Origin: Paenibacillus oleatilyticus
GTDB lineage: Bacteria; Bacillota; Bacilli; Paenibacillales; NBRC-103111
Reading direction: 5' to 3'
DNA: 64,000 bases
Assembly: GCF_018998565.1 (NCBI RefSeq)
Contig: NZ_JAHNZO010000026.1
Coordinates: 1 to 64,000, forward strand
The translations under genes and the position numbers were made by a program. Below, in pieces: positions 16,651 through 26,152 of this stretch. The notes beneath the pieces were generated by a model. The model saw only the letters and a list, made by a program, of their open reading frames with translations. It ran no database searches and was not told where the DNA came from. Position 1 is the stretch's first letter. Each line of letters starts with the position of its first letter.

Positions 16651-17940
16651 ATGAAAAGAAAAACAACCGCGATCTTTGCAAGCGTTCTCATTTTGCTGAC
16701 GGCCGCTTGCAGCTCCACGAACGGGGATCAGGCAGGGTCGAAGGACCAACAGACGACAACGCTGAAATTTTTCCACCGCTGGCCCAGCGAACCGAGAAAT
16801 TCTTATTTCAACTACATTGTGAAGGAGTTCGAGAAGCAAAATCCCGGCGTAAAGATTGAAATGGAATCGGTGCTTAACGACAGCTACAAAGAAAAGATCA
16901 AGGTGCTCGTTTCTTCCAACAACATCCCCGACGTATTCACTTCCTGGTCCGACAGCTTTGCGGAAAACCTGGTGTCTTCCGGAAAGGTTAAAGACATTAC
17001 GTCCATGTTCGATTCCGATGCGAACTGGGCGAATACGATTATTAAATCGCAGATCAAGCCGTTCACGTTTAACGGCAAAATTTACGGCGTTCCGTTTACG
17101 ATGGACGGAAAGGCGTTCTTTTATAACAAAAAAGCGTTCGAAAAGGCGGGCATACAGAAGCCGAAGACGTGGGACGAACTGATTGCCGCGCTCGATAAGC
17201 TGAAGGGCGCCGGATACGACGCACCGCTCATGGAAGGGCTGCAAAATACATGGGCCGTTAGTCACTACTTGGGCACCATGAACCAGCGGATGCTCAGCCC
17301 CGAGGTCATCGCGAAGGATTACAAGACGGAAACGGCGCAATATTCGGACCCCGGCTATGTAAAAGTTCTTGAATATTGGGACAAGCTGGTGTCTTACATG
17401 GGGCCGGCCGCGACATCCATCGATCACGAGGCCGCCAGAAATCTGTTTATCGCGGAAAAGGTGCCGGTGATGTATCTACAGTTTGCCGAGCTCGGCTATT
17501 TGACGAAAAACCCCCAGCTGGAGTTCGACTTTTTCAATTTCCCTGTGTTTCCCGAAGGCAAAGGCAATCCGGGGGCGTTAACCGGGGCTCCGGAAGGATT
17601 CATGATCAGCAATACAGGCAAGCATCAGGAGCTCGCCGAGAAGTTTGTGAAATTTATCGTATCGCCTGAGAATGCAGCGAAATTCCAGAAGGATGCCGGG
17701 GCAATGACCGCCGTCAAAGGCTCCGCCACCGCCGAGAACTCTCCGAAGGGAACTTTGGAAGCAGTCGATGTCATTATGAACGCTTCCGAGACGACGCCTT
17801 GGCTCGACAATGCGATCAACATTGCCATAGCGGACGCCTTCATGAAAGGCGGCCAAGCGATGGCGTCCAAGTCGATGACGCCTCAGCAGGTTATGGAAAG
17901 CGTGCAGAAGGCGGCCAAATCGCTTCAAAATGCAAAGTAA
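16651..17940 (+). CDS. frlO: Fructosamine ABC transporter, substrate-binding lipoprotein
   Basis: A 429-residue family-1 extracellular solute-binding protein. The signal peptide ends in the lipobox LTAAC, so it is tethered to the outer membrane face. The body has the sugar-binder pattern (VKIEMESVL, FTMDGKAFFYNKKAFEKAG, KTWDELIAALDKL). As part of frl it should capture fructoselysine-like compounds. GGAGG lies 13 bases before the ATG at 16651; a GTG at 16639 is too close to that site. It is followed after 84 bases by the two permeases. Confidence 0.88.
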   Translation: MKRKTTAIFASVLILLTAACSSTNGDQAGSKDQQTTTLKFFHRWPSEPRNSYFNYIVKEFEKQNPGVKIEMESVLNDSYKEKIKVLVSSNNIPDVFTSWSDSFAENLVSSGKVKDITSMFDSDANWANTIIKSQIKPFTFNGKIYGVPFTMDGKAFFYNKKAFEKAGIQKPKTWDELIAALDKLKGAGYDAPLMEGLQNTWAVSHYLGTMNQRMLSPEVIAKDYKTETAQYSDPGYVKVLEYWDKLVSYMGPAATSIDHEAARNLFIAEKVPVMYLQFAELGYLTKNPQLEFDFFNFPVFPEGKGNPGALTGAPEGFMISNTGKHQELAEKFVKFIVSPENAAKFQKDAGAMTAVKGSATAENSPKGTLEAVDVIMNASETTPWLDNAINIAIADAFMKGGQAMASKSMTPQQVMESVQKAAKSLQNAK

Positions 17941-18024
17941 CGAACCGACCGGAACAAGGGAGCATTGCGACTCGGTTTTTACCAAACCAATGCTCCTGAT
18001 AGGTGAAAGATCGGAGGAGACAAA

Positions 18025-18906
18025 GTGAAATCAAGCAAGCTGGCTCCTTTTTTGTTTATTTTTCCGTGCCTGCTCATGCTGGCATTATTCGTCTATATGC
18101 CACTCATACAAAACCTGGTTTACAGCTTTCAGGAATTTTCCATGCTATCGGGGAAAAGAAGCTTTATCGGATTGGACAATTACAAAACGCTCTTTTCCGA
18201 CCCCGTTATCGTTACCGCTCTAATCAATAATGTAAAATATGCCGTCATCTCCGTCATTTTTCAGGTGGGGTTCGGGTTGATTTTGGCCGCAGTATTGGAA
18301 GACGAAGCTTTCCGTAAAATTTCTCCGTTTTTCCGGACCATTTATTTTATCCCGGTCGTGATTTCGATCACCGTCATTTGCTTGCTGTTTACGTTTGTGT
18401 ATCATCCTACCGACGGTCTGCTCAATCTCTTTCTGGAGGCGGTCGGACTCGGGAGCTGGGCGAAGCCATGGCTCGGATCGGGCTCCACGGCGATTTATGC
18501 CGTCATCGCGGTTTCGCAATGGCAAAGCGTCGGCTACTGCATGATGCTGTTCATCGTCGCCATTCAGAAAATCCCGGCCGATCTGTACGAGGCGGCTAAA
18601 ATCGACGGCGCCGGGAAGATCAGAAGCTTCTTCAACGTTACGCTGCCTCAGGTGAAGGAGATGTGTTTCGTAACTTCGGTCATTACGATCACGGGCGCGT
18701 TCATGGTATTTAACGAACCGTTTATTATGACGAAAGGCGGCGGTCCCGGAACGAGCTCGATTACGATCGCGGTTCATATGTATCAAACCGGATTCTTCAA
18801 AGACAGCATGGGCTATGCCTCTACGATTGCCATGCTGATGTTTCTTATCACGGCTGTACTGGCTTTCGCGCAGACTGTATTTTTCAGAACAGGCAAGGGG
18901 GATTAA
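18025..18906 (+). CDS. frlN: Fructosamine ABC transporter, permease (MalF type)
   Basis: A 293-residue inner-membrane permease with six predicted helices. The EAA loop that docks the ATPase reads YEAAKIDGAGKIRSFFNVTL near residue 192. It pairs with the next gene to form the membrane pore of the frl importer. GTG start with GGAGGAG upstream. Confidence 0.9.
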   Translation: MKSSKLAPFLFIFPCLLMLALFVYMPLIQNLVYSFQEFSMLSGKRSFIGLDNYKTLFSDPVIVTALINNVKYAVISVIFQVGFGLILAAVLEDEAFRKISPFFRTIYFIPVVISITVICLLFTFVYHPTDGLLNLFLEAVGLGSWAKPWLGSGSTAIYAVIAVSQWQSVGYCMMLFIVAIQKIPADLYEAAKIDGAGKIRSFFNVTLPQVKEMCFVTSVITITGAFMVFNEPFIMTKGGGPGTSSITIAVHMYQTGFFKDSMGYASTIAMLMFLITAVLAFAQTVFFRTGKGD

Positions 18907-18909
18907 TTC

Positions 18910-19737
18910 GTGACAGCCAAATTCAGCATTAGTAAAACGGTCATTTTATTATTGCTCGCCGCGGGTGTTGTGCTAATCCTCTATCCATTGTCCTGGATGC
19001 TCGCCTCGTCGTTCAAGAGCTACGACGAAATCTTCGGCTCGGTCTGGGGACTGCCGAGCAAATGGTTGTTCTCCAATTATGCGACCGCCTGGAGTAAAGG
19101 CGTGGCCAACTACTTTGTGAACAGCGGCATTGTGACGATCAGCACAATCGCGGGTGTCGTCCTGATCGCATCGCTGTGCGCCTTCGGTCTAAGCAGATAT
19201 TCTTTTAAATTCGATAGAGCGGCGCTGCTGTTCGTGATGGGCGGAATGATGCTTAACCCGCAAGTTTGTCTTGTACCGCTTTACATTCTGCTGCAGCAAA
19301 CGCATTTGCACAATACGCTTCTGGCGTTAATTTTGCCTTATATCGCATTCCGGCTGCCGCTTATCGTTCTGCTGATCCGTTCGTACTTTCTCGGCGTATC
19401 CAAAGAAATCGAGGAGTCGGCGAAAATCGACGGCTGCTCCGCCTTCCAAATCTATTGGCGCATCTTCATGCCGATGTCGACTCCGATCATTTTGACTTCG
19501 ACCATCCTGATCGCTTATTATGCATGGAACGAATTTTTATTCGCCATCATCTTCATCGATTCCGAGAAATACAAGACGATTCCGGCGGGGCTGATGAGCT
19601 TCAAAGACGCTCTGTCCACGGACTGGGGCGTGCTGCTGGCCGGCTTGGTCATGTCGGCGCTGCCGCTGATTCTGTTGTTTATCTTTATGCAGAAGTACTT
19701 TATCCGAGGGATTGCCGCAGGCTCGGTGAAAGGATGA
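18910..19737 (+). CDS. frlM: Fructosamine ABC transporter, permease (MalG type)
   Basis: A 275-residue permease with six helices; the EAA loop reads EESAKIDGCSAFQIYWRIFM around residue 168. It starts with GTG three bases after the preceding stop codon, with AAGGGGG inside the previous gene's end, so the two permeases are made together. No ATP-binding subunit is encoded in this operon; in Bacillus the shared ATPase MsmX serves such importers, and the same is likely here. Confidence 0.9.
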   Translation: MTAKFSISKTVILLLLAAGVVLILYPLSWMLASSFKSYDEIFGSVWGLPSKWLFSNYATAWSKGVANYFVNSGIVTISTIAGVVLIASLCAFGLSRYSFKFDRAALLFVMGGMMLNPQVCLVPLYILLQQTHLHNTLLALILPYIAFRLPLIVLLIRSYFLGVSKEIEESAKIDGCSAFQIYWRIFMPMSTPIILTSTILIAYYAWNEFLFAIIFIDSEKYKTIPAGLMSFKDALSTDWGVLLAGLVMSALPLILLFIFMQKYFIRGIAAGSVKG

Positions 19738-19765
19738 ACGGGCCTGAATCATGGGAGGTTGCCGA

Positions 19766-20590
19766 ATGATGAAAATGATTGCGATTGGAGACAATGTCGT
19801 CGATTGCTATCTGGATCAACAGCTGTATTATCCGGGCGGAAACGCGGTCAATGTGGCCGTCAATTGCAAAAGAAACGGTTTCGAAGAATGCGCGTACATC
19901 GGCGTCTTCGGGAACGACAAAAAAGCGGAGCATATCAGGAAATCTCTTGACCAAGAGCAGGTGACCTACGAGCTCTCCCGACAAGTGTACGCTCCAAGCG
20001 GTTCACCCGGAGTTCAACTGGTCGATGGAAACCGCGTATTTGTCGGAGGCCCGAAAAATACGGCGCAGCACATCGTTCGCTTAAGGCTGACTCCTCACGA
20101 TATGGAGTACATTTCCCAATTCGACGTATGTCATACAAGCTGCTATTCCAATATCGAAGGAGAACTGGCTCAGATCAAAACCGCGTGCGACATTTCCTTC
20201 GACTTTTCGACGAATGTCGGCATGGACTATTTGCAGAGGGTATGCCCTCATATCAAATATGCGTTTTTCTCCGGCGCCGACCTGCCGGACGATCAGCTCG
20301 ACCCGTTGATTGAAGCTTGCCATCGTCTCGGAGTCGAAATCGTCGGCATTACGCTGGGGGGCAAAGGAGCTTTGTTTTCGCGAAACGGTGAGCGCTATGT
20401 TCAGGGCGTTAAGCCGACCGAAGTTGTCGATACGATGGGAGCAGGCGACAGCTTTATCGCCGGTTTTCTTACCGGGTACATCCAACACGGCGGGATGGAA
20501 TCGGCACTTGATTACGCTGCGGATTGCGCGGCAAAGACCTGCACCTTTTACGGCGCTTACGGTTACCCTCATCCGATGGAGAGGGATTGA
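19766..20590 (+). CDS. frlD: Fructosamine 6-kinase (PfkB/ribokinase family)
   Basis: A 274-residue sugar kinase that phosphorylates the imported fructosamine to the substrate of FrlB. The N-terminal GGNAVNVAVN sugar-binding motif and the C-terminal DTMGAGDSFIAGFL with catalytic Asp are intact. GGGAGG lies seven bases before the ATG at 19766. Together with frlB, the regulator and the three transport genes it completes the Bacillus frl gene order. No clear terminator was found in the 105 bases before pdaA. Confidence 0.9.
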   Translation: MMKMIAIGDNVVDCYLDQQLYYPGGNAVNVAVNCKRNGFEECAYIGVFGNDKKAEHIRKSLDQEQVTYELSRQVYAPSGSPGVQLVDGNRVFVGGPKNTAQHIVRLRLTPHDMEYISQFDVCHTSCYSNIEGELAQIKTACDISFDFSTNVGMDYLQRVCPHIKYAFFSGADLPDDQLDPLIEACHRLGVEIVGITLGGKGALFSRNGERYVQGVKPTEVVDTMGAGDSFIAGFLTGYIQHGGMESALDYAADCAAKTCTFYGAYGYPHPMERD

Positions 20591-20695
20591 TCCCCGTCAG
20601 ATCTGCAACCTGCATCTCGCTCGCACACATATTTTTTGAGGGACGAGGGATAATGACTCCTAGCTGACAAAAAAAAGAAGGAGTGAGCCCAACCC

Positions 20696-21475
20696 TTGAA
20701 ACGTATCGCAATCGCCACCATCCTGCTGGCCGGTCTGCTGGCAGCCGTCCCGGTCCAAGCGGCTGCCGCAGGGGACGGCGCCTATCATTTCGGGTTCAAG
20801 AAGAGCAAGAACGGCAGCCGTCCCTCTATCAACGAAGAAGGCTTCAAGCCCATTGTGGAGAAGCACGGGGCTATTTTTCTCGGGGATACGACGCAGAAGG
20901 AGCTGTATCTCACCTTCGATAACGGCTACGAGAACGGGTATACCGCCCGCATACTCGACGTGTTGAAGGAAAAGAAGGTTCCTGCGATTTTCTTCGTCAC
21001 CGGGCATTACATCAAGGATCAGCCGGAGCTGCTGCGGCGCATGGCGGCCGAAGGCCATCTGATCGGGAACCATTCCTGGAGCCATCCCGACATGACCCAG
21101 ATTCCGAGCGACAAAATCAAGGACGAGCTGGAGAAGGTCAAGGCGGACGCGGCGCAAATTACCGGACGCCAGACGATGACCTATCTGCGTCCGCCGCGGG
21201 GCACCTTCAACGACCGCAGCCTCGCCGTCAGCAAGGAGCTCGGGTATACGAGCGTGTTCTGGTCGGTCGCGTACAAGGACTGGGACACGAGGGCGCAAAA
21301 GGGGGCCGATTACGCCTACAACCAAGTCATGGCCCAGCTTCATCCCGGAGCCGTCATCCTGCTGCACGCGGTATCTAAGGATAACGCGGACGCGCTCGGG
21401 CGAATCATCGACGCCGCCCGGCAGCAAGGCTATGAATTCAAGAGCCTGGACCAGTTGACGGTCAAGTCTTACTAG
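20696..21475 (+). CDS. pdaA: Peptidoglycan de-N-acetylase of the PdaA type
   Basis: A 259-residue secreted carbohydrate esterase family 4 enzyme. The signal peptide ends near VQAAAA. The NodB domain shows YLTFDNGYENG (TFDNGYEN, the PdaA form of the usual TFDDG motif), GNHSWSHPD (metal-binding His), LRPPRGTF and LHAVSKDN. PdaA makes muramic delta-lactam in spore cortex in Bacillus, which fits a spore former. Start TTG at 20696 with AAGGAGTGAG upstream. It is separate from the frl genes in function. Confidence 0.85.
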   Translation: MKRIAIATILLAGLLAAVPVQAAAAGDGAYHFGFKKSKNGSRPSINEEGFKPIVEKHGAIFLGDTTQKELYLTFDNGYENGYTARILDVLKEKKVPAIFFVTGHYIKDQPELLRRMAAEGHLIGNHSWSHPDMTQIPSDKIKDELEKVKADAAQITGRQTMTYLRPPRGTFNDRSLAVSKELGYTSVFWSVAYKDWDTRAQKGADYAYNQVMAQLHPGAVILLHAVSKDNADALGRIIDAARQQGYEFKSLDQLTVKSY

Positions 21476-21677
21476 CGGAGACAGGCCGACTGACGAGGGT
21501 ACGACCCATACCGTGCGGGGAGTCGCTCCCGCCGCAGCAAGCGTCATGGTGCGCGAGTTTCGGCGGGATGACGGCTTATTTGTCGTTTCGGTCCACCTCT
21601 TATTCGGAAAATGACTATTTTTTGCTAATTAAAGGCATTTCAAATCGTTTTTAGTGGCAAAAAATCCGAACAATCGC

Positions 21678-21706
21678 TTGCAGAATTACAAATTCTTATG
21701 TATGAT
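21678..21706 (+). promoter_or_regulatory. Promoter of the DUF2294 gene
   Basis: TTGCAG and TATGAT separated by 17 bases, 48 bases before the start codon. The other 200 bases of the gap after pdaA show nothing I recognise. Confidence 0.5.
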
Positions 21707-21754
21707 TAAATTACGTCGCATCACAAAAAGCCGGTTGCTCTTGAAGGTGAACGA

Positions 21755-22102
21755 ATGCCCCTGATCGACACGAATGAAAATAAAAAGAAGCTGTGCCACC
21801 TGTACAACGAAATTTCGAAAAGCTTGTTCGGCTTCGGAACGACATTGCTGCGGGTTACGATCGACGACCGGATCATCACGTATTATGCCAAGCATCGTCG
21901 TTCGCCGCGCTCGGATGCGCTCGAAGGCGAGGCGCCTACGCTGAAGCACGAGGTCGACTTTTACATGTCTTCGATCTATAAGAAGAAGCTTCGGGAGAAG
22001 CTGGAGCAGGAATTCGGGCTGGAGATCGAAGCGCTGCTGAGGGATTACGACCCGGCGACGCAATGGGCGATTACGAATGTGATTCTGCACGAACCGAAAT
22101 AA
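21755..22102 (+). CDS. DUF2294 (MpsC-like) family protein
   Basis: A 115-residue cytoplasmic protein of the DUF2294 family (KKLCHLYNEISKSLFGFG, then LLRVTIDDRIITYY, and a central coiled region). Homologues occur singly in Bacillales and as part of the staphylococcal MpsABC bicarbonate/Na+ system; the function of solitary copies is unclear. The ATG follows GAAGGTGA. A terminator follows, so it is monocistronic. Confidence 0.75.
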   Translation: MPLIDTNENKKKLCHLYNEISKSLFGFGTTLLRVTIDDRIITYYAKHRRSPRSDALEGEAPTLKHEVDFYMSSIYKKKLREKLEQEFGLEIEALLRDYDPATQWAITNVILHEPK

Positions 22103-22183
22103 CAGGCCGGAGCCGCGGCGTTGATCTATCATCGAGCGGACCGCATGCATTGCCATAGATGCCGCTTATCTTTGTTTACGAAG

Positions 22184-22240
22184 AAAAAGCGCTCTTACGT
22201 AGAAGATTTATTTCTATTTAAGGGCGTTTTTTCTTTTTTA
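22184..22240 (+). terminator. Terminator between DUF2294 gene and purine operon
   Basis: AAAAAGCGCTCTTA pairs with TAAGGGCGTTTTTT, followed by further T. Confidence 0.75.
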
Positions 22241-22346
22241 AATAAAATGCAAGAAGAACCGATGCCGGTGAGAGTATACTGCTAAACGTTTCTACAAATC
22301 TTAAATCATGGATACAGGAATGTTTCCTACTGGAGGATGAAGAACG

Positions 22347-23429
22347 ATGATGAAAAAACGAATGATTCGCAGCTTGCTTTCCGTTTCGCTGATTGGATTG
22401 GCTTTGTCCGGATGCGGCCAAGCGGGAGGAAACAAGGAGCAGGGCGCAGCACCGGGAGCGGGCGGCGGAGAGCCGACCAAGCTGGTCATTTCCACCTGGG
22501 GCTTCTCCGAGGACTTCTTCAAGAAAGAAGTATACGCGCCTTTCGAGAAAGAGCATAACGTGAAGATCGTGCTGGAAATCGGCAACAACGCCGAGCGCTT
22601 GAATAAAGTGAAGCAGGGCAGCTCGAACGTCGATCTGATCTACCTCTCGGACTATTACGCGCAGCAAGGTATCGAGGCGGGAGTGTTCGAGAAGATCGAC
22701 CGCAGCCGCATCCCGAACCTGAAGGATATTTACGACATCGCCAAAGCGCCGCTCGGCGAGGACTACGGTCCGGCTTATACGATCGGTCAATTCGGCATCG
22801 CCTATAACCCGAAAGCGGCGGGCAAGGAAATCAAATCGTGGAGCGATCTGTGGAGCCCCGAGCTGGCGAAGAAGCTGACGCTGCCGAACATTACGTCGAC
22901 GAGCGGCCCGATGATTCTGGACGCGGCTTCGACCGTTGCTGGCAGCACGACGTTCAACGCGGACCAAGCGTTCGCGAAGCTGAAGACGCTGAATAAAAGC
23001 GTCGTGAAATATTACGGTCAAACGTCCGAGTTCGTGAACATGTTCGCCCAAGGCGAAATTGCCGCCGGACCGATCATGGAAATGTATGTGAAGGACTTGA
23101 AGGCTGCCGTGCCGGATACGAAGTTCGTTACGCCGCAGGAAGGCGCATACGCGATCATGAACACGGTGAACGTCGTGAAGGGCAGCAAAAACAAGCAGCT
23201 GGCGGAAGATTTCATCAACTGGCACCTGAGCAAGGAAGTACAGGAGAAATCGGCCAAGTCCAAAATCGATTCGCCGGTAAATACGACGCTGCAGCTCAAG
23301 CCGGAGGAAGCGCAAGGCATTACGTACGGCGCGGACGTGGTGAACAAGCTGCGCAAGCTGGATATGAAGTTCGTCAACCAGAACCTCAAGGGCTGGATCG
23401 ACCGCTGGAACCGCGAAGTTACACAATAA
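22347..23429 (+). CDS. PotD-like ABC substrate-binding lipoprotein of a purine-salvage operon
   Basis: A 360-residue lipoprotein with lipobox LSGC, a Gly/Ala-rich linker, and a spermidine/putrescine-type binding fold (LVISTWGFSEDFF, SSNVDLIYLSDYYAQQG). Spermidine binders carry acidic contacts that I cannot confirm here. It heads an operon with a nucleoside hydrolase, two permeases, an ATPase and adenine deaminase, so the ligand may be a nucleoside or purine instead of a polyamine. GGAGG lies ten bases upstream. The stop codon sits in a fourfold 12-base repeat. Confidence 0.82.
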   Translation: MMKKRMIRSLLSVSLIGLALSGCGQAGGNKEQGAAPGAGGGEPTKLVISTWGFSEDFFKKEVYAPFEKEHNVKIVLEIGNNAERLNKVKQGSSNVDLIYLSDYYAQQGIEAGVFEKIDRSRIPNLKDIYDIAKAPLGEDYGPAYTIGQFGIAYNPKAAGKEIKSWSDLWSPELAKKLTLPNITSTSGPMILDAASTVAGSTTFNADQAFAKLKTLNKSVVKYYGQTSEFVNMFAQGEIAAGPIMEMYVKDLKAAVPDTKFVTPQEGAYAIMNTVNVVKGSKNKQLAEDFINWHLSKEVQEKSAKSKIDSPVNTTLQLKPEEAQGITYGADVVNKLRKLDMKFVNQNLKGWIDRWNREVTQ

Positions 23430-23465
23430 GTTACGCAATAAGTCAAGCAATAAGCAACGCGATAG
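23418..23465 (+). repeat. Fourfold 12-base repeat carrying in-frame stop codons
   Basis: GTTACACAATAA, GTTACGCAATAA, GTCAAGCAATAA and GCAACGCGATAG follow each other without gaps. Each ends with a stop codon in the frame of the binding protein, so the last codons and stop of the gene have been duplicated three times. Confidence 0.8.
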
Positions 23466-23558
23466 CATGACCATAATCGAAACGCTGGACAAGGGTATAT
23501 GATCCGACATGTACCCTTGTTTTCATATCGGGAGTATGGAAAGGAGCTAACGGAGCGC

Positions 23559-24491
23559 ATGAAACGAAAAGTAATCCTCGATGTCGATACGGGCGTGGAC
23601 GACGCGTTAGGCATTCTGCTCGCGGTCAAGAGCGGACAGTTTGACGTGCTCGGCATCACGACGGTCAACGGCAACGTATCGCTGGATCAAGCGACAGCTA
23701 ATACCTGCAAAATCCTCCAACTGCTGGACGTTGAAGCGAGCATCCCGGTCATCCGGGGGGCTGATCGGCCCTTGCTGCGTCCCCATTATTTCGAGCACCG
23801 GATTCACGGGGCGGACGGCCTCGGCGGGGCGCTGCGGGACATGGAAGTCCGCCAAGGCGCGGCCGAGGGGTTCGGGCCGGACTACATCGTGGACCGCGTA
23901 CGCGAAAACCCGGGCGAAGTGACGCTGATTATGACGGCTCCGCTGACCAATCTGGCGCTCGCGTTGATGAAATATCCCGGCCTTGTGAACGACGTGAAAG
24001 AGGTCGTCCTGATGGGCGGTGTCGTCGCGGGATACGGGAACGTGACCCCGACGGCGGAGTACAACATGTATGTCGATCCGGAAGCGGCCAAGCTCGTACT
24101 GCGCGCCGGCTTCCCTTTCTTGACGCTTGTCGGGCTCGATGTGACCCGGCGCGCGCTGCTCAAGGACGAGCATATCGCCGCGCTCGGCGATACGCCGATC
24201 GGCCGCTACGTGAAGGAGAGCACGGCCGATTATATGCAGCGCTATTCCGAACGCAACGGCGTCCGCGCCTGCGCGCTGCACGATCCGTTGGCCGTCGGGG
24301 TGGCCTTATCCCGCGAGGTGGTCACGACGAAGCCGTATTACGTCGATGTGGAAACCCGCAGCGAGCTGTGCGACGGCCAGACGGTCTGCGATTTTCAGAA
24401 CCGGCTCGGACAGAAGCCGAACGTTCAGGTCTGCACGGACGTGGACGCGGACGCCTTTCTCCGGCTGTTCGTGCAGACGCTGAGCCGTTAG
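23559..24491 (+). CDS. Inosine-uridine preferring nucleoside hydrolase family
   Basis: A 310-residue hydrolase that cleaves ribonucleosides to base and ribose. The calcium/ribose-binding signature ILDVDTGVDDALG is at residues 5-17, with the later LTNLALALMKYP and CALHDPLAVG motifs. GGAG sits just before the ATG at 23559. It lies between the binding protein and the permeases, an uncommon place for an enzyme, and points to imported nucleosides as the substrate of the transporter. Confidence 0.9.
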   Translation: MKRKVILDVDTGVDDALGILLAVKSGQFDVLGITTVNGNVSLDQATANTCKILQLLDVEASIPVIRGADRPLLRPHYFEHRIHGADGLGGALRDMEVRQGAAEGFGPDYIVDRVRENPGEVTLIMTAPLTNLALALMKYPGLVNDVKEVVLMGGVVAGYGNVTPTAEYNMYVDPEAAKLVLRAGFPFLTLVGLDVTRRALLKDEHIAALGDTPIGRYVKESTADYMQRYSERNGVRACALHDPLAVGVALSREVVTTKPYYVDVETRSELCDGQTVCDFQNRLGQKPNVQVCTDVDADAFLRLFVQTLSR

Positions 24492-24521
24492 CCCCCAATC
24501 CAGGAACAGGAGAACCGTTCG

Positions 24522-25343
24522 ATGAAGAAATCGTATCTGTATTTGCTATTGCTGCCGGGACTGTTGTTCCTGACGGTATTTATGGCGGCTCCGATCCTCA
24601 TTACGATCGGGTCCACCTTTTTCCAGAAAGGGACTGTGACGTTCGACGGGTACCTGCACTTCTTCAAGGACCCGTATTTTCTCAAAATTTTGCTGACGAC
24701 ATTGCAGGTCAGTCTGGTGACGACGGCGATCTGCATTTTGCTCGGCTTTCCGGTCGCCTACTATATTTCCCGGCAGAGCCTGAAGAAAAAGAGCGTGCTG
24801 CTCGCGCTCGCGATCTTCCCGCTGCTCACCAGCTCGGTCGTCCGCTCCTTCAGCTGGATGATCGTCCTCGGTAAGAAGGGGCTGCTTAACACGGCGCTGC
24901 TGGCGATGGGGATCATTCAGGACCCGCTGGATATTTTGTATACGCCGACCGCAATGATGATCGGTCTGATTCACCTGTTTCTACCGCTGATTATCATCAC
25001 GCTTGTCGGCGTCATGGAAAACATCGATGCCGATCTGATCAAAGCGGCGGAGAGCCTCGGGGCGTCCCGGTTCACCGCGTTCCGTAAGGTCGTGATCCCG
25101 CTCAGCGTACCGGGTCTCATTATCGGGAGCATTCTCGTCTTCGTCGGCAGCTTGACCGCGTACACGACTCCGGCGCTGCTTGGCGGGAAACAGCGCGTTA
25201 TCTCGACGTTCCTGTACCAGAACGCGATCACGCTGAACGACTGGTATTCGGCCTCCGTCATCGCGACGATCATGATGGCGATTACGTTCGTGGTCATCAG
25301 CCTGATGAATAAACTGGCCAACACTTTAAATCCGAAGGGGTAG
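24522..25343 (+). CDS. ABC transporter permease (PotB-like)
   Basis: A 273-residue permease with six helices and the EAA loop IKAAESLGASRFTAFRKVVI near residue 170. It resembles PotB of spermidine/putrescine importers. AGGAG precedes the ATG. The partner permease starts five bases after its stop codon. Confidence 0.88.
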   Translation: MKKSYLYLLLLPGLLFLTVFMAAPILITIGSTFFQKGTVTFDGYLHFFKDPYFLKILLTTLQVSLVTTAICILLGFPVAYYISRQSLKKKSVLLALAIFPLLTSSVVRSFSWMIVLGKKGLLNTALLAMGIIQDPLDILYTPTAMMIGLIHLFLPLIIITLVGVMENIDADLIKAAESLGASRFTAFRKVVIPLSVPGLIIGSILVFVGSLTAYTTPALLGGKQRVISTFLYQNAITLNDWYSASVIATIMMAITFVVISLMNKLANTLNPKG

Positions 25344-25348
25344 AAGGG

Positions 25349-26137
25349 ATGAAGGAGAACAACCGGGGCCTCGGCCTGTTTACGCTGCTTGTCTATATCT
25401 TTTTGCTCGGTCCGCTGGTCATTATCGCCTTCGCTTCGTTCGAGCCGGGATCCGTGCTGAAATTTCCGCCGCAGGGCTTTTCGCTTAAGTGGTACGAGAA
25501 AATTTTCGAAGTGGAAATGTTCATGAGCACGTTCAAAACGTCGATCATTGTCTCGATTCTGGGCAACCTGTTCGCGCTCTTGCTCGGCGTGCCTGCGGCC
25601 TATGCGCTCAGCCGCTTCGATTTCAAGGGGAAAGACGCCCTGAACGGCTTCTTTATATCCCCCGTGCTCATCCCGGGCATCGTGCTCGGGTTTACGATGC
25701 TGAAGTACCTGATCGTCACGTATCATCTGCCGCTCTACACGGCGCTGCTCGTCGGTCATACGGTCATCATGCTTCCGTTCATTATTCGCGTCATCGCGTC
25801 CAGCTTGTCGAATTTCGATTTCGCCATCGAAGAGGCCGCGCTTAGTCTCGGCGCCGGACGGCTCGGAACGTTCTTCAAGGTCGTCCTCCCGAACATCAAG
25901 TCGGGGATTATCGCGGCGATTCTGATCGCTTTTCTGGAGTCGTTCAACAATGTGGATATTTCCGTCTTCATGACGGGCCCGGGCATCAGCACGCTGCCGA
26001 TTCAGATGCTGACCTACGTGGAAAATTATTTCGATCCGACCATCGCCGCCATTTCCGTGCTGCTCATGCTGTTCACGGCGGTGTTCATGTTCCTGATCGA
26101 AAGGCTGATGGGCCTTTCTTACTTTACCAAACGATAA
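25349..26137 (+). CDS. ABC transporter permease (PotC-like)
   Basis: A 262-residue permease with six helices; the EAA loop reads IEEAALSLGAGRLGTFFKVV near residue 160. It forms the importer pore with the PotB-like protein. The ribosome site AAGGG is close to the ATG, so translation probably depends on coupling to the gene before. Confidence 0.88.
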   Translation: MKENNRGLGLFTLLVYIFLLGPLVIIAFASFEPGSVLKFPPQGFSLKWYEKIFEVEMFMSTFKTSIIVSILGNLFALLLGVPAAYALSRFDFKGKDALNGFFISPVLIPGIVLGFTMLKYLIVTYHLPLYTALLVGHTVIMLPFIIRVIASSLSNFDFAIEEAALSLGAGRLGTFFKVVLPNIKSGIIAAILIAFLESFNNVDISVFMTGPGISTLPIQMLTYVENYFDPTIAAISVLLMLFTAVFMFLIERLMGLSYFTKR

Positions 26138-26152
26138 CGGAGGCTCGTACCC

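Noticed and set aside
22280..22346. GTTTCTAC in the leader of the purine operon, suggesting a purine riboswitch
   Set aside because: The P2 and P3 stems required around the GTTTCTAC junction do not form; the upstream strand has no complement and the loop GATATGG is absent.
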